Source: Symsagittifera roscoffensis
Lineage: Eukaryota > Xenacoelomorpha > Acoela > Convolutidae
DNA length: 64,000 bases
Direction: 5' to 3'
Assembly: GCF_963678635.1 (NCBI RefSeq)
Contig: NC_087068.1
Coordinates: 9,122,027 to 9,186,026, forward strand
Under the pieces are notes generated by a model. That model had not been told where the DNA came from, did no database searches, and was given only the letters and a program-made list of their open reading frames with translations. The translations under genes were made by a program, and so were the position numbers. This document shows positions 22,827 through 34,187 of this stretch, in pieces (within the stretch, counting starts at the first letter, position 1; the number at the start of each line of letters is the position of its first letter).

Positions 22827-24451
22827 AAACACTCCTCCGATATTTTCGAAAATTTAATAATACAACAATTAATGAAAACACAGACCTTCTAGAATACCAA
22901 TTAAATGAATCTACAGTTCCTTGTCTCCCCTTAAGTATGATTCTCATAGCTTTTAACATTTCACATACACAAAACATTAAAGGACACTCTGGATCAGAGA
23001 AAACATAATCAAATTTTATACAAAATTTCTATTTCCCAAATGCACCAATTTGGATAAAAGTACTATGCAATGATTGTATAGTATGTCAGCTAAATAAACC
23101 TTATCCAAATCAAAAACAAATAGCACAAAAACAAGATTTTAAAGGACAAAGTTTATACTTTAACCATCGTATCTCATTCGATACAAAAGGACCAATTTCA
23201 CCATCATCTGAAGGAAACTCCTACATTATGGTAATTGTTGACGCATTTACACATTATGTAGCACTTAACCCAGTACCACATTGTAACGCTTATTACGCTT
23301 ACACAACACTTTATGAACACTGGATAGCCAAGTTCGGACCACCCGAAATTTTAGTTACAGACAACGGTACAGAATTCATAAATAATGAAATCATCACACT
23401 ATGTCATTTATATAACATCAAACACAAACCACGTACATCTCATGCACCTTGGACAAACGAAGGTATGAACCGTTCACTACAAGAATATCTTAGATGTATC
23501 ATAAATGGAAATGACACAAGATACACCGAATGGTCAGCAGATGTAAAACTATTTCCCTTAGCATATAATTCACAAATCACGACAACTCTAGGAATTTCAC
23601 CATATGAAATGGTTTTTAATCAAAAGCCACGCAAACCAATTATGTTTAAAGCAAACTCTTATAAAAATGCACAAAGTCATTGTCAACCGAATAAAGACTC
23701 AATTTGTTATAACCTACCTTTACACACACATGATGAAGATCTTTTTCATCACCCACAAATTCTTAAATTAGCCTCCGGTACACACACCGAATGGATTTTA
23801 AATAGAGATAAAAAACACAGTAAAATTTACCAAAAAGTAACAAAAAATTTGTTACTAAGGCAAAACATTAATGAACAAATAAATTCACGCTTTACACCAG
23901 CCTCCGATTTAAAAATTGGAACAATTGTTTTAATAACTAATTTTAACACTCAAAAAGGAATTTCTAAAAAATTACAACCCCTTCGTAAAGGACCATACCA
24001 AATAATTGCCAAAACCACTGACGTAACATATAAAATCACCGACTCAGACCAAAAAGAAATTGTTCAGCATCGAAACAATCTATTACCTTATTACCCAAAA
24101 GAATACGCACTACGCGAACTAACTCAATTATATTCTTTCACAGGTTTAAAAGTTATTCAAAATAACCCACATACGGAAAATGAAACAAAAGAACAACATG
24201 ACATTCACCTCGAAAACCAAAATAAAAAATCAACTACAACGAAAATCAATACAAAAAAGCTATTTCAAAATATACATCAAAAAGAAAGAAAAAATAGAAA
24301 AATGACAGAAAAAATTATACCCCAAGAACAATTAGAGAAATCAGAACCTAGAGAGTCATCACGACTTAGAAATCAACCACGCAAAAACTACAAAACATTT
24401 ATTCCACAATCTAAAATATTAAAGAAAGTTGAATTTCAAAAACAACTTTAA
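22827..24451 (+). CDS. pol: Pol segment 5: integrase
   Basis: The N-terminal zinc-binding part is visible as HTQNIKGH and CNDCIVC, with a TAA at 23006 between them. The catalytic DDE residues lie in IVDAFTHYV, VTDNGTEF and TNEGMNRSLQEY. A GPY/F module follows (LRKGPYQIIAKTTDVTYKI), about residues 250-270 of the 407-codon open part. The C-terminal tail of about 120 residues is Lys/Asn-rich and ends with an SSRLRNQPRKNY-type motif common in such integrases. The longest open part starts at 23228. Confidence 0.88.
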
Positions 24452-25047
24452 TTTTACAAATCAATAATCTTTGCGCCTCTGAAACATTTTAAACTTTCAT
24501 TTTTCAAAGTAACATGCTGACAACCACGCAGCGATTCTAGTTCAAAATTAGCCAATAAGATTCATTCAATCCGTCACCTCCTATAACTCTAACACAAACC
24601 AATTAGACGAAAGATATTAAACTCCAGGCATATCTATAACTATAACTTTGCGACCTGCAGGTCAAAAATAAGCAAACCACTCCAACTTGACAAGTAAAAT
24701 AAATATCACCATAATATCATAACCCTCCCTTATCTAATAACCCAAAGATCAACAATATTTCCCCAACTCAGACCTCAAATACCCCCCAAACAAAAATGTT
24801 AAATTAGCCTAAAGTAAAAGAACGACCATAATAAATTAGCCTAAAGTATAAAAACTTCTAAAAATACCCCAGATCACTTGACAAATAAAAATAAAGTAAA
24901 AGAAGACCTCCCGAACACCATAAAATTCGCCCCCAACAATTTTTCACAAAACTCAACCCACTTGTCAAAAAACCAATAAATAATTCGACCACACTTGAAA
25001 ATTGCCCCAAACAACAAAAAATATTCGATCAAGAAGCCATTTCTTCA
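24452..25047 (+). other. Non-coding spacer after pol
   Basis: 600 bases without an ORF, A/C-rich like the rest of the element. The phrase aattagcctaaagta occurs twice (24805, 24835). It may hold a splice acceptor for downstream genes, but no site can be fixed from the sequence. Confidence 0.4.
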
Positions 25048-25272
25048 ATGCTCTTCTCTCGATCAGTCAACTTAATACTCAACATTTTCATAAACTTTTT
25101 AACAATATTTAAACTTTTATTCATATTTCTTTTTGATACCTTTGAAGCTTTTGTAATAATCATTTTTTGCAATATTTTTTTAATTTTCTATTCCATATTT
25201 GAACTATACCTCCAACTCTCAAAAGCCATTGACCATATTCGCAGGTACGAGACACAAAACTTATCTAAATGA
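25048..25272 (+). CDS. Small membrane ORF 1
   Basis: 74 codons from ATG. Residues about 9-58 are almost entirely Leu/Ile/Phe, enough for two membrane spans (FINFLTIFKLLFIFLF and FVIIIFCNIFLIFYSI), followed by a short polar tail. It overlaps the next ORF by the four bases ATGA. No family is recognised. The AT-rich composition could produce hydrophobic codons by chance, but the tidy overlap argues for a real gene. Confidence 0.5.
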   Translation: MLFSRSVNLILNIFINFLTIFKLLFIFLFDTFEAFVIIIFCNIFLIFYSIFELYLQLSKAIDHIRRYETQNLSK

Positions 25273-25457
25273 TACGAACCATTTTTAGTAGAACAGATAT
25301 TTTTTTACTATTTGTAATTTTTATAACAATTTTATCATCCCTCATCTTGACAATATGCAAATGTATAAAGAAGGCAGTCATAACATTCGCCTTAGCAACA
25401 ATCCTTTTAATCCTTTTTCTAGAAGAATACTACAATAAACATAAATTGTTTCACTAA
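25269..25457 (+). CDS. Small membrane ORF 2
   Basis: 62 codons. It starts in the ATGA that ends the previous ORF. It has one long or two short membrane spans (FLLFVIFITILSSLILTI and VITFALATILLILFL) separated by CKCIKKA. A coupled stop-restart of translation would explain the arrangement. Function is unknown; a viroporin-like or envelope-leader role is only a guess. Confidence 0.45.
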   Translation: MIRTIFSRTDIFLLFVIFITILSSLILTICKCIKKAVITFALATILLILFLEEYYNKHKLFH

Positions 25458-26598
25458 AAGAAATCAATAAAAAACCCTCAAAAATTGCTAACCAACAATC
25501 ACACAGTCAGTCTTCACCGACATCATCCCAAGAAAACCCGACACCACCTACAACTACCCAAAACCCCCAAAAATCTACACGAATTTCTTTCCAAGATAAC
25601 CCATATACCTTTGAAGAACGACACGCTCGCTTATCTGAACCACTAGAACCAGTTCAACGACAAGCACCTCTAAGTGAACCAACATATAACTTGTACCCAA
25701 CACTTCCACAAGAATTAAGTAGAATACGAAATCTTAGTCAAAATCAAAATACAGTTGAAATAAATAGACAAATTATACATCCACGGCGAAACAGAAATTT
25801 TCAAACCCCCCGAGTTCATTTTGATATACCCCAATCCCCATCACAAAGTACTCCGGAAAACCCAGTTGGTATATTACCAGAAACCCCTACGCTTCTTTCA
25901 CAGCGTAGCACCTCAAGTCTACCCTCAGATTACTTAGGTTCAACACCAACATCTGAACAAATCCGTGAAAATCCCTTTAACCCTCCAAACCAAACATCAC
26001 GACTATCATATTGGACAACACAATCATTCACACAAGGTGAACCCAATTTAATAAATGATCCAATAGATATTTCTACCGATACAACAACATCATCATCACT
26101 ACCAGAAACATTGTCACTACCATCAACACCATCAATAAGCCAAATTTCACCGACTCCTTTCCCTTTAAATTTCCCAAATAATCTCGACGCTAGATATCGA
26201 GAACAATCATCAACAAATATCCCTCTAAGATTAGACTGGAATACATTCACAGCACCCCACCATTATTTGGACAGCACCCAGAAAGTAACCGACTCCACAA
26301 CTGGGCACTTAATAGATTACAATATAGACAAGATATCCACGAAGACATTCGTGATCATAACATCCAAATACTCCAACAGAATAGTCTACAATTAAAATTT
26401 GAAATCACAGTTAAATTAAACAACATTGCTCAACATCCTTACCCATTAAACCCACCAAATATAACAGCTCAATCACTACCACCACCATTTATTACAACTG
26501 AAGTAATATATAAATACGACAGATATACCAAAAAGACAATTGGTTACATCACATTTTATAACCCATATTCAGGATTATCATACACATGTATATTCTAA
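25444..26598 (+). pseudogene. Ser/Thr/Pro-rich ORF with a C-terminal domain, one frame break
   Basis: Open in one frame from about 25444 to 26395 with no ATG, so a spliced or fused start is likely. The translation is rich in Ser, Thr, Pro and Gln and looks disordered. Near 26250 the coding signal moves to another frame. It then runs to the stop at 26596-26598 through a more ordered part (LKFEITVKLNN, TEVIYKYDRYTKKTIGYITF). No family is recognised. The layout, disordered N-part then ordered C-part, is repeated by the ORF at 29204. Confidence 0.5.
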
Positions 26599-28729
26599 AA
26601 ATATTAATTTTCTCCAACTCTTTTTTCTAGTAATTTCCGATCAGATTATAAATCCCTCTCCCCGCACAAGACCCCAAGAGTTATTAGTCACACATTACGA
26701 TTGTGAAGAAAATGAACAAAAAACACTACACAAATATGCAATAAATCAAGTATCACAATGCGAAACAGAACCACAAGCTATAGAAACTAAAAATGTAATA
26801 GCGACACTCTATTCAAAAGCCCGAGCAACAACAGTTATAGGATACAAATTCACAGCAACATTTTCCGAAAAGAAAGTACATTGTTCACAAGTCTCAAATG
26901 GAAATAAAAACCGACTTGACCACGAATCATTCTACCAGAGTAATATCGAACGACTTTTACATCTCAATCCCGAAGATTGTAAAAACGAGTTACTCAGACT
27001 AAATATCACAAGAAATAAAAACACCGACAGAAAATTAGTATATTTCCAAGTTTTTTCAGATTCTGTACATCAAGCAGAACTTGAAAGATATCAAGGACAT
27101 ATAAAACTAGATGAAAAATACCCATACAACGGCGCACACGGAAGATTAACTTATGACATACACGATAAACACTGGATACCACACATTGGTATAAATAACC
27201 CATCAAACTGCAAAGCAGACACAAAAAATAAAGGATATCAAGAAATAATGTTTTTCGATTGGAAAATACAACTCGAAAAAATACAACTCACACGAGATTT
27301 ATCTGACAACACAATGAGCTATCAAGGAATTAGATTACCTTGTAAAAGCGATCAAGGCTATTGTGACCCTACAACACGAACACAAGCAACTATTGTTTGG
27401 TTTCCCGAAGATACATGTACAACATTTCAAGCAGCAAAAATACACGCTCGAATGATAAAGTTTCACGAGAAATATTTTATACAATCAATTCCATATGAAC
27501 AAGTAAATCCATCACGAAAGCAAAGTACTGATTTTAGAAACATCCACAAACTAGAAAATAAAATGACACGTTTTCAAATATATCAAGAAACAGAACTTGC
27601 AAGCAAATACAGAAACCCACTTTACAAAACAAAATACTCTGAAATATTAGTTGAATACGAAAAAGGTTTCGACATGACCACTGGAAAAATAAAAATTGAC
27701 CCTTATGCCACAGGTCATCCTCTAAACGAAGGAACATCATATATACCAGTCAATTTTCAAAAAAGTAATGGTCAACCAGGTGGACATCTAAAGCCCCATG
27801 ACACTAGAAGCACACGTTTACAAGAACTATCACTAATGAATAATTCTTATTTTGTTAATATCCACTATGATATTCACTTAGATATGAAATTATACTACAC
27901 AATTAGCCGAATTTTCCAGGAAATGTCACTCTCTGAATTAGAAACACTTCACCAACTATGCGAATTAGAACGGACACAAATCCTACAATCACTTGCACTA
28001 GCAGTATTAAAAATACCCTACGCAGGATATTTATTATCAGGAAATAGATCAAATTTTTTAGACTACGAAGGAAACATTTTATGGTTTTATACCTGTACCA
28101 AAAAAAGTATCACCACTATATGTTTTTGAAGATAAACGATGCTATAAAAGAATCCCTATCTTTTATAAGAATAAAGTAAATTTCGTTGACACACTTTCAA
28201 GACGAACCTATTTCTGGGATACCGCAGTCCCATGCGGATCAGAAAATAGCCACAATGTAGTACAACTGAACCCTGATGAAGATAAATATTACCTTCTTAC
28301 CCCATACCCCACATTAATTCAATCACTCAAAAAATTTTCACCTGAAAGCATTAGAGCTATTGCTCGAAACCCAAATATCGATTTACAATCAATTGGAATA
28401 TATTCAAAATCCGATATCCAACATCACATTAGAACACTACAATTCCAAGAATTATTAACACAAATGGACACTATACAAAGACAATCAATTGATCAAAACT
28501 TACTCAAACTTGCCGAAACCGCAGGATTTGCAGATATCTATACACAAGATTATAGCGGATATTTTAAAGACATCAAAGACTATATATATATCTAAACGGT
28601 GAAAAATACCGACCACAAGATATCTCACCCATAAATATTTTTAGCTTTGTCACACTAAAAAATGAAATTCTTGATTTTCTAGGAATGGCCCTATTACATC
28701 TTAGAAAAATTAACTATTTTATACGCAAT
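26507..28729 (+). pseudogene. env: Envelope-like glycoprotein ectodomain, frameshifted
   Basis: This is the third major gene after gag and pol, the place of env. The open part 26507-28129 carries a hydrophobic leader (INFLQLFFLVIS), then a Cys-containing ectodomain with several N-glycosylation sequons. Its end (CELERTQILQSLALAVLKIP) and the following Cys-rich stretch recall class III fusion glycoproteins of the chuvirus/gB-like type known to have been captured by LTR elements; this is pattern resemblance only. The frame breaks in a run of A near 28100, in a TA run near 28585, and near 28690. The first long stretch starts with TTG in the raw frame, so the true start is unknown and is probably made by splicing. 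Confidence 0.6.
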
Positions 28730-29207
28730 GTTTAACTTTATAGGATTTCTTTTTTCACTTTTAAAAGGAATCTATAATACATGCGCTATACACACACAAG
28801 TAAATAGACAAGCAAGTGTAGCACGCATACTATTTGCAGGATTTTTTGGAATTTTTTCATCATCAATAAACAAAATTCTTTTAGACGCACAAATAAAAGA
28901 ATATAACACAAAAATAGCGACAAGACAGAACACGTACGACGCAGAACATAATAATATAGAAAAAACGCCTACAGCACCACAGTTACCACCCCTACCACAT
29001 AAACATCCATTATCCCTAGTCCCACGAAATTTTCGAAATTTAGCACTAACACATAATCCAAATTTTAGACCAAACATATCGCAAAGTCCCATACAACATA
29101 TAATGACACATCATTCACAAGATGAAAATACATATGAACAAATTATCGAACAACCCCATACCACCGCTTTTCAGTCTCAAAATAATAATTTTTTTAGCCC
29201 ACGATGA
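28728..29207 (+). CDS. env: Probable envelope membrane anchor and tail
   Basis: 159 codons. Residues 2-16 (FNFIGFLFSLLKGIY) and about 29-48 (ARILFAGFFGIFSSSINKIL) are hydrophobic and suit a membrane-proximal part and a transmembrane anchor. The remaining ~110 residues are polar and Pro/His/Asn-rich, like a cytoplasmic tail. It follows the ectodomain at once and is probably the same protein after a frame break, although it has its own ATG. Its stop codon overlaps the next start in ATGA. Confidence 0.5.
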   Translation: MFNFIGFLFSLLKGIYNTCAIHTQVNRQASVARILFAGFFGIFSSSINKILLDAQIKEYNTKIATRQNTYDAEHNNIEKTPTAPQLPPLPHKHPLSLVPRNFRNLALTHNPNFRPNISQSPIQHIMTHHSQDENTYEQIIEQPHTTAFQSQNNNFFSPR

Positions 29208-31013
29208 GCCGACAACTTGGATCCCTACACCGCTCAAATTCCCATCCAACCAACCTCAACACTCCAATTACAATAATTCCACTTTTTGCTTTCCCGCCAC
29301 CCGATTTCCCACCTAGTAATATAACATCAGGCATGAATTCAGACACTAATTCAAATATTTCAGTTTTATACTCCATTTCACAACTCAATAACCCTAATAT
29401 TGAAACCCCTGATGAATTTGCAGACTCCGAACCATCTCCATCCAATAATTTTCAAACCAACTCCTCAGTTTTTTCAAAACCCCCTTTTCAACCAATCCCA
29501 CCAAGTAACCAACTCCCATCCATTTCTACACCCTCTTATGCTTCACAAGTCACCCCAACCTACTCTTCATTTCATTCAGACCGATCAGCCAATTCTCCAG
29601 ATATTCCCCAAATCTCCCAAGAAATCGATAATTTTATCACCCTAGAACAACAACTATTACACCCTAACATCCCCACTATAAATCAGATTTCTTCCACAAT
29701 AGAATCCTCAAACCCACCTACCCCTACACCCTCTTCAGCTTATTCTGCATCATTAGCACAATCATCCACTTCCACCGAATCATCAAAAAGCACTAATAGA
29801 GCTTATCGCACTTTTAAAAGTAAAATTCCCAAACCATCCATTCCCAACCAAACCAGGAACAGCCCGTGAATATTTTAATCATCCACATCACATTAACACG
29901 AAAGATTTTCTAGCAATCACCTTACCTTCATTTCCAAAATATACAATAAATACACCTAACGACACTAATGACACATGAAGTTTCGTAGATGAACATGTTT
30001 TAATGCCCACACTTCATTGGACAGCTTATTATCATTTTACTAACCCACTTTGCCTACCACTATCTAGTACTCATGACGACATAGAAAAGAACAAAAATAT
30101 GTTATATAGACTCACCGCAACACTAACACCTAGACAATTTACTTATGTAGCATATAAAAAATTACTAAAAACACTCACTGCAACCCGAGCTAACAAATTT
30201 ACAATAAAAAATTACGACCATAATATCATCCGAACTAATCAAGACCAATTTTTAGATGAAGATCGCTTCGCTATCCCACAACTAACAGAAAAATTCTTCA
30301 TCAAAACATCATATGTATTCACACTTAAAATGTTTGATAGAAAATATGATCACATCATTTCTGAAGCACTAAATGATATTCAAGCTTACGAAAGTTTCAC
30401 AGAAAAATTTCAATTATTTTCACTAACCTTCCACTTCCTTGCACCACATGAACGCGATTTGCACTGCTCACACGACATTATGTTACGCACTAAACAAACC
30501 CACACATATACATATTATCGCTTCATACAAAATCATTTTGACCTACACACTCCATCAAGACAACCACACCACCGTTTTCAGTTTCTTAACTCTAAATACA
30601 TTTCACCATTTTTTCTTAATTTCACATATTGCATCAAAAATACTAACCTTCACGGCATCCTCCGCAATTATGATCCCATAACCCAAATGTATATATTTTG
30701 TCCCATCACGAAGACCTTTAACGCAGAAGAATCCAGACCCTTCCTTATCCCACATGAATTTATCCAACCTATAGAAATCCCAATATTAGAATTCATCCAC
30801 AATACTAAATACAATCACAAATTATATAACCTCATTCAAAACACACCTTATGAGTTTGCAGTTGGCACTGAAGAACTAAAAACTATTAAAGCACTTCAAT
30901 TGCTTTGGCCACTGCTTCAGACTAAAAACATCATTCGCATACTAGCAAAATTACTAACAAACTCCGACATAATACACGACATCTTCCCCCACGGTTTTTT
31001 CCCCGACGACTAA
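29204..31013 (+). pseudogene. Additional 3' ORF of unknown function (about 600 codons, two breaks)
   Basis: Starts with ATG at 29204 in an ATGA overlap with the upstream stop. The first 221 codons are Ser/Pro/Thr-rich and disordered. A frame change near 29840 and a TGA at 29976 interrupt it. The last 336 codons (from 30003) look globular, with many aromatic and His residues (LHWTAYYHFTNPLCLPL, LTFHFLAPHERDLHCS, PLLQTKNIIRILAKLL). I recognise no family: no protease, polymerase, kinase or methyltransferase motif is evident. Retroelements rarely carry a gene of this size beyond env, which makes it the least explained part of the element. Confidence 0.6.
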
Positions 31014-32604
31014 CAGGTAAGTATAATTTATACATATTTTTCACTAATAAATTTGAAATAAATACTAACCATTCTTTATTCATGTCTCATTTAGATTTTT
31101 AGTCTTCATCCCACGATTATCTGCAAAAAACAGAAAAGAAAAATAAAGAAAAATTAACTTGTTAAATTTCTTCTAAAACTCTATTAATATTTTGCACTAG
31201 ATAAATATAATAAAATTCATACCAATGTAGTAAATTAATTTATAAATTGTTTCCCCAAAAGCAGTAATTTTAATAATGATGAAAATTTGTAACTTAATTT
31301 TTCCCCAAAAACTAGCAGTAAAATTAAAATTCTATGTAGTAAATTGATAAAACAAAAATGCAGTACTAACCTTTTGATATTTTCATTCATTCGCACAAGA
31401 ATTCTATCCAAATTCGCACAGCTCGCCCACGAAGAATTGTTTAAATAATGAATTTCAGTTTCAAGCTTTCACACTCAACAACTCTAACACGCGATAACAA
31501 GTTTCAAACTTTCCTTTAACCCGGTTGGAAAGGAATTATATACTAAACAAAACTAACCAACGCAGCTTACTAAACACCACAAATCATAGAATAACAGCAT
31601 GACTAAGAAAAGAAAACCAACGGTACCCAAACCGGATTAACCCATATTAAAACTGGATAATTTATTCTTTTTAAGACTATTATAAAGTCTAAGAAAGAAA
31701 TAATAAAACACAAAAAAGTCGAAAGACAAACCCATACCAAAAACAATTTGATTTTTAAAAAAAGGACACAACCAACGAAACATAAGAAAAACCACCATAA
31801 ACCCAACATAAAATGTTACCACATAACGAGACCTCTCACAGAAACCGCACGAAATCATACTCCCACTCCTGGCCTAACCCACCAGAGAGGACGTCCTGAG
31901 CATGCTCTATAGCCGGCCTAACCCACCGCGCTACATCCACGCTTTGTGACCACACTTCTATTTTTAATAAGAGGTACTCAAGGGTGAGTAACTCTTCAAA
32001 ATAACCGAACTAAAACAAAATGCTTTTGTGAAAACAACTAACCAAAATCATAATTAAAAATTGAACTAATAAAAATTTTTATAAACTATACCTTGCAGTA
32101 TATAGATCAGCACACAAAAACAAAGACGAACATCCAAAGACAAAATGACCCCACTACACTTAAAAAAGAATGGCCAACCACAAACCGATATGCCGTCCAC
32201 AATCACAAACTCAAAGGATTTAGAGTACGACTTGACTTCGCAGAAAAGGACTTCATTGAACTAGACCAATGACCACCTCGATGTTCAAGTATACGTACAG
32301 ATCCGAGTTACAAGGCATTCCCTCCACGCACAATCTCCACGCCATTCCCAGACGAGGTCGAACACAAAAGAAGTTCTCTACAAAAAAAAGAAAAACCCGT
32401 CATAGCCAACCATTCTGAAATCAGATTGATTTCATTGGGAAACACCATCGTTGTCATAAGAAGACCAAACGATTGATGCCCCTTACTCCAGCGGCCTGGA
32501 ACTTCTCTAACAAGAGAAACCGGACAAGAGTACGATGTTCGCCATCATCCGTCCTTTGAATTGCAGAAAGATAATACTAAAAAACTCTGTAAAACCCGGA
32601 TGGG
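31014..32604 (+). other. 3' non-coding region of giant element
   Basis: 1.6 kb without ORF. A stretch with tttccccaaaa, cagtaa and tgtagtaaatt occurs twice (about 31230-31290 and 31300-31350). The minus strand has gtgggttaggcc twice near 31873-31930, the second preceded by tagcgcg and faintly like a tRNA A box. The last bases before the LTR (acccggatggg) are the only candidate polypurine tract and are weak. Confidence 0.45.
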
Positions 32605-33013
32605 TGGAACCTGATCTAAACTATATTTTATGATTGGATAAATTAGATATTTTACCACTGTAAAGTATTTAATATTAACCAATCATGATCCATCTAACTA
32701 ACAACCCACTTATTTGTAAGTGCTGAAATTACTTGTAATTTCAGCACCAGAGAGATTTGAATTTAACTTAGAAATTAGTTGCCTCTCCAAGAGAACTTCA
32801 GCAGCCGCAATAAACCAGTATACCCTAGATCTATTGAACTTAGCAGAGACTAGTTAGCAACCTGAGACTAGATAGTATAAGAGTAAGATTAGGATCGGTA
32901 TTAGACTAAGAAGTTGCACGAATCTATCCGGCCGAAAATAAGATAGCGTGACGAGCAGACGGTGTACCCTATCCGAAATTACTCTATGAGTTAACCACAT
33001 CGGTCCTAACTCA
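32605..33013 (+). repeat. 3' LTR of giant element
   Basis: 409 bases, TG...CA ends, paired with 14094-14503. The differences are nearly all transitions. Confidence 0.95.
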
Positions 33014-33017
33014 GTAC
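33014..33017. other. Target-site duplication GTAC, right
   Basis: Matches 14090-14093. The uninterrupted host site would have read acttcaagtgtacttaacat. Confidence 0.9.
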
Positions 33018-34019
33018 TTAACATATTCTAAAAATCAAAATCTTCTATTCTTGATTCTGAAATGCCAAAAATTTGTTCGGTCATTGATACTTCTTGTCGT
33101 ATTCGAGCTCTAAACGAGTAATAATTTGGTCTGTTTTGCGAAATACCAACTGACCATTTCAGCAAACAACGAACCATTGTTATTTTTTTGGGTTGTTTTC
33201 TGTTATACGGCACAAAAAGTATTCTTTCAGCAATTTTGAAAGTTTGATCATGATGCTCGAATCTGGTTGTTTGAAATTAATATCCGTCAAAAGAATTCTA
33301 AGTGTGTTCAATGAAAACATAAGCTTAATTAACAGTTTGATATTTTAAGCCGTATAACGGAAAAGACCTCCTTTTATATAGTGGCGATTCGAGGAGTAAA
33401 CTATTGAGCGAGAACTGCGAGTACAAAATCAATCAAATTAGACTTAACAAACAAAATTTGATTTAAATGTTTGCATGTTAGAAAGTTGAAAATTGAGTAA
33501 TTAAAAGGAAAAAGAACAGTACGATAAAAATAATTTCTCACTCGAACCTAGCTCAAATTGCACAAAATTAAGGGAAACATTTCATGAAAATTACCTGAAC
33601 AGAGCTCAAATAACGTGAACAAATTGTGATCAAAAACATTAACTGGAGCAAGAACAATGAAATAAAATTTAACAAGGAGAGATAAATCGTAAGAACCAAC
33701 AAGCAAATGTCAAAACGTACGTATACTTTAGAATGAGTCACTGGTTGAATTCTATATACCTAATTTGGGATTTTTCATGAACATTTTTTTGGAACGATTA
33801 AGAGCCAATTTTATTTAAACAAAAACATTTAGCTGACGTAGATTTATACCACTGGTAAAATGTGTCGAGAAGCTCTCCCGTACCGAACTTTTTGGCCATA
33901 ATCATATCTGATCATTGTAAAATCATGCAAAATTCATGTCTGTAACAGATGTGCAGCATGTCTATATTCGGCATGCACATACCTGCATCAGACCTGCATC
34001 AGGTGTGCTAACTGAAGAT
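33018..34019. other. No gene confirmed
   Basis: A 61-codon minus-strand frame (33028-33213) lies next to the LTR and has no recognisable domain or splice partner. Nothing else is seen. Confidence 0.45.
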
Positions 34020-34187
34020 ATGCTCACACCTGCAGCATGCATGATCATGCCTGAACTGAACATGCTCACACCTGCATGATACATGATCATACCTGAACTA
34101 AACATGCTCACACCTGCAGGATACATGATCATACCTGAACTAAACATGCTCACATCTGCAGGATACATGGCCATGCCTGAACCGAAT
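34020..34187. repeat. 42-bp minisatellite, four units
   Basis: Units start atgctcacacctgcaggata at 34020, 34062, 34104 and 34146, plus a partial fifth unit. Because 42 is a multiple of three, the minus strand stays open and yields a 77-codon frame with 14-residue repeats. That frame is a by-product. Confidence 0.9.

Larger units (their letters stand above)
19872..24451 (+). pseudogene. pol: Pol polyprotein, interrupted
   Basis: Protease, reverse transcriptase, RNase H and integrase in Ty3/gypsy order. The region is in frame with gag after a single TAA. Breaks visible: a frame change near 21065, another near 21440 right after the RT YLDD motif, another near 21812, a TAA at 22761-22763, a 13-base tandem duplication at 22801-22826 and a TAA at 23006-23008. 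Domain motifs remain clear in each piece, so the inactivation is recent or partly due to assembly errors in homopolymers. The separate pieces are listed below. Confidence 0.9.
14094..33013 (+). mobile_element. Giant Ty3/gypsy-type LTR retroelement with envelope-like and extra ORFs
   Basis: An 18,920-base element bounded by LTRs of 410 and 409 bases that start TGGAACC and end AACTCA, flanked by a perfect 4-base duplication. The LTRs differ by about six transitions and a 1-base indel, so insertion was fairly recent. The sense strand is strikingly A-rich and G-poor, as in many retroviruses. The order of parts is leader, small basic ORF, gag, pro-RT-RNase H-integrase, small membrane ORFs, Ser/Pro-rich ORF, envelope-like ORF, a further unknown ORF, and a 1.6-kb 3' region. 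The integrase follows RNase H, which makes it Ty3/gypsy-like rather than copia-like. Pol and env contain several frameshifts and stops, so this copy as assembled is not autonomous. Most Ty3/gypsy elements are 5-8 kb, so the size is exceptional. Confidence 0.95.

Noticed and set aside
31860-31960. tRNA-derived SINE (A-box-like tagcgcggtgggttag on the minus strand)
   Set aside because: No B box (GTTCGA-type) at the right distance. The repeated gtgggttaggcc alone is too weak.
34020-34187. CRISPR-like array
   Set aside because: Units are contiguous without unique spacers and the DNA is eukaryotic, so it is a minisatellite.
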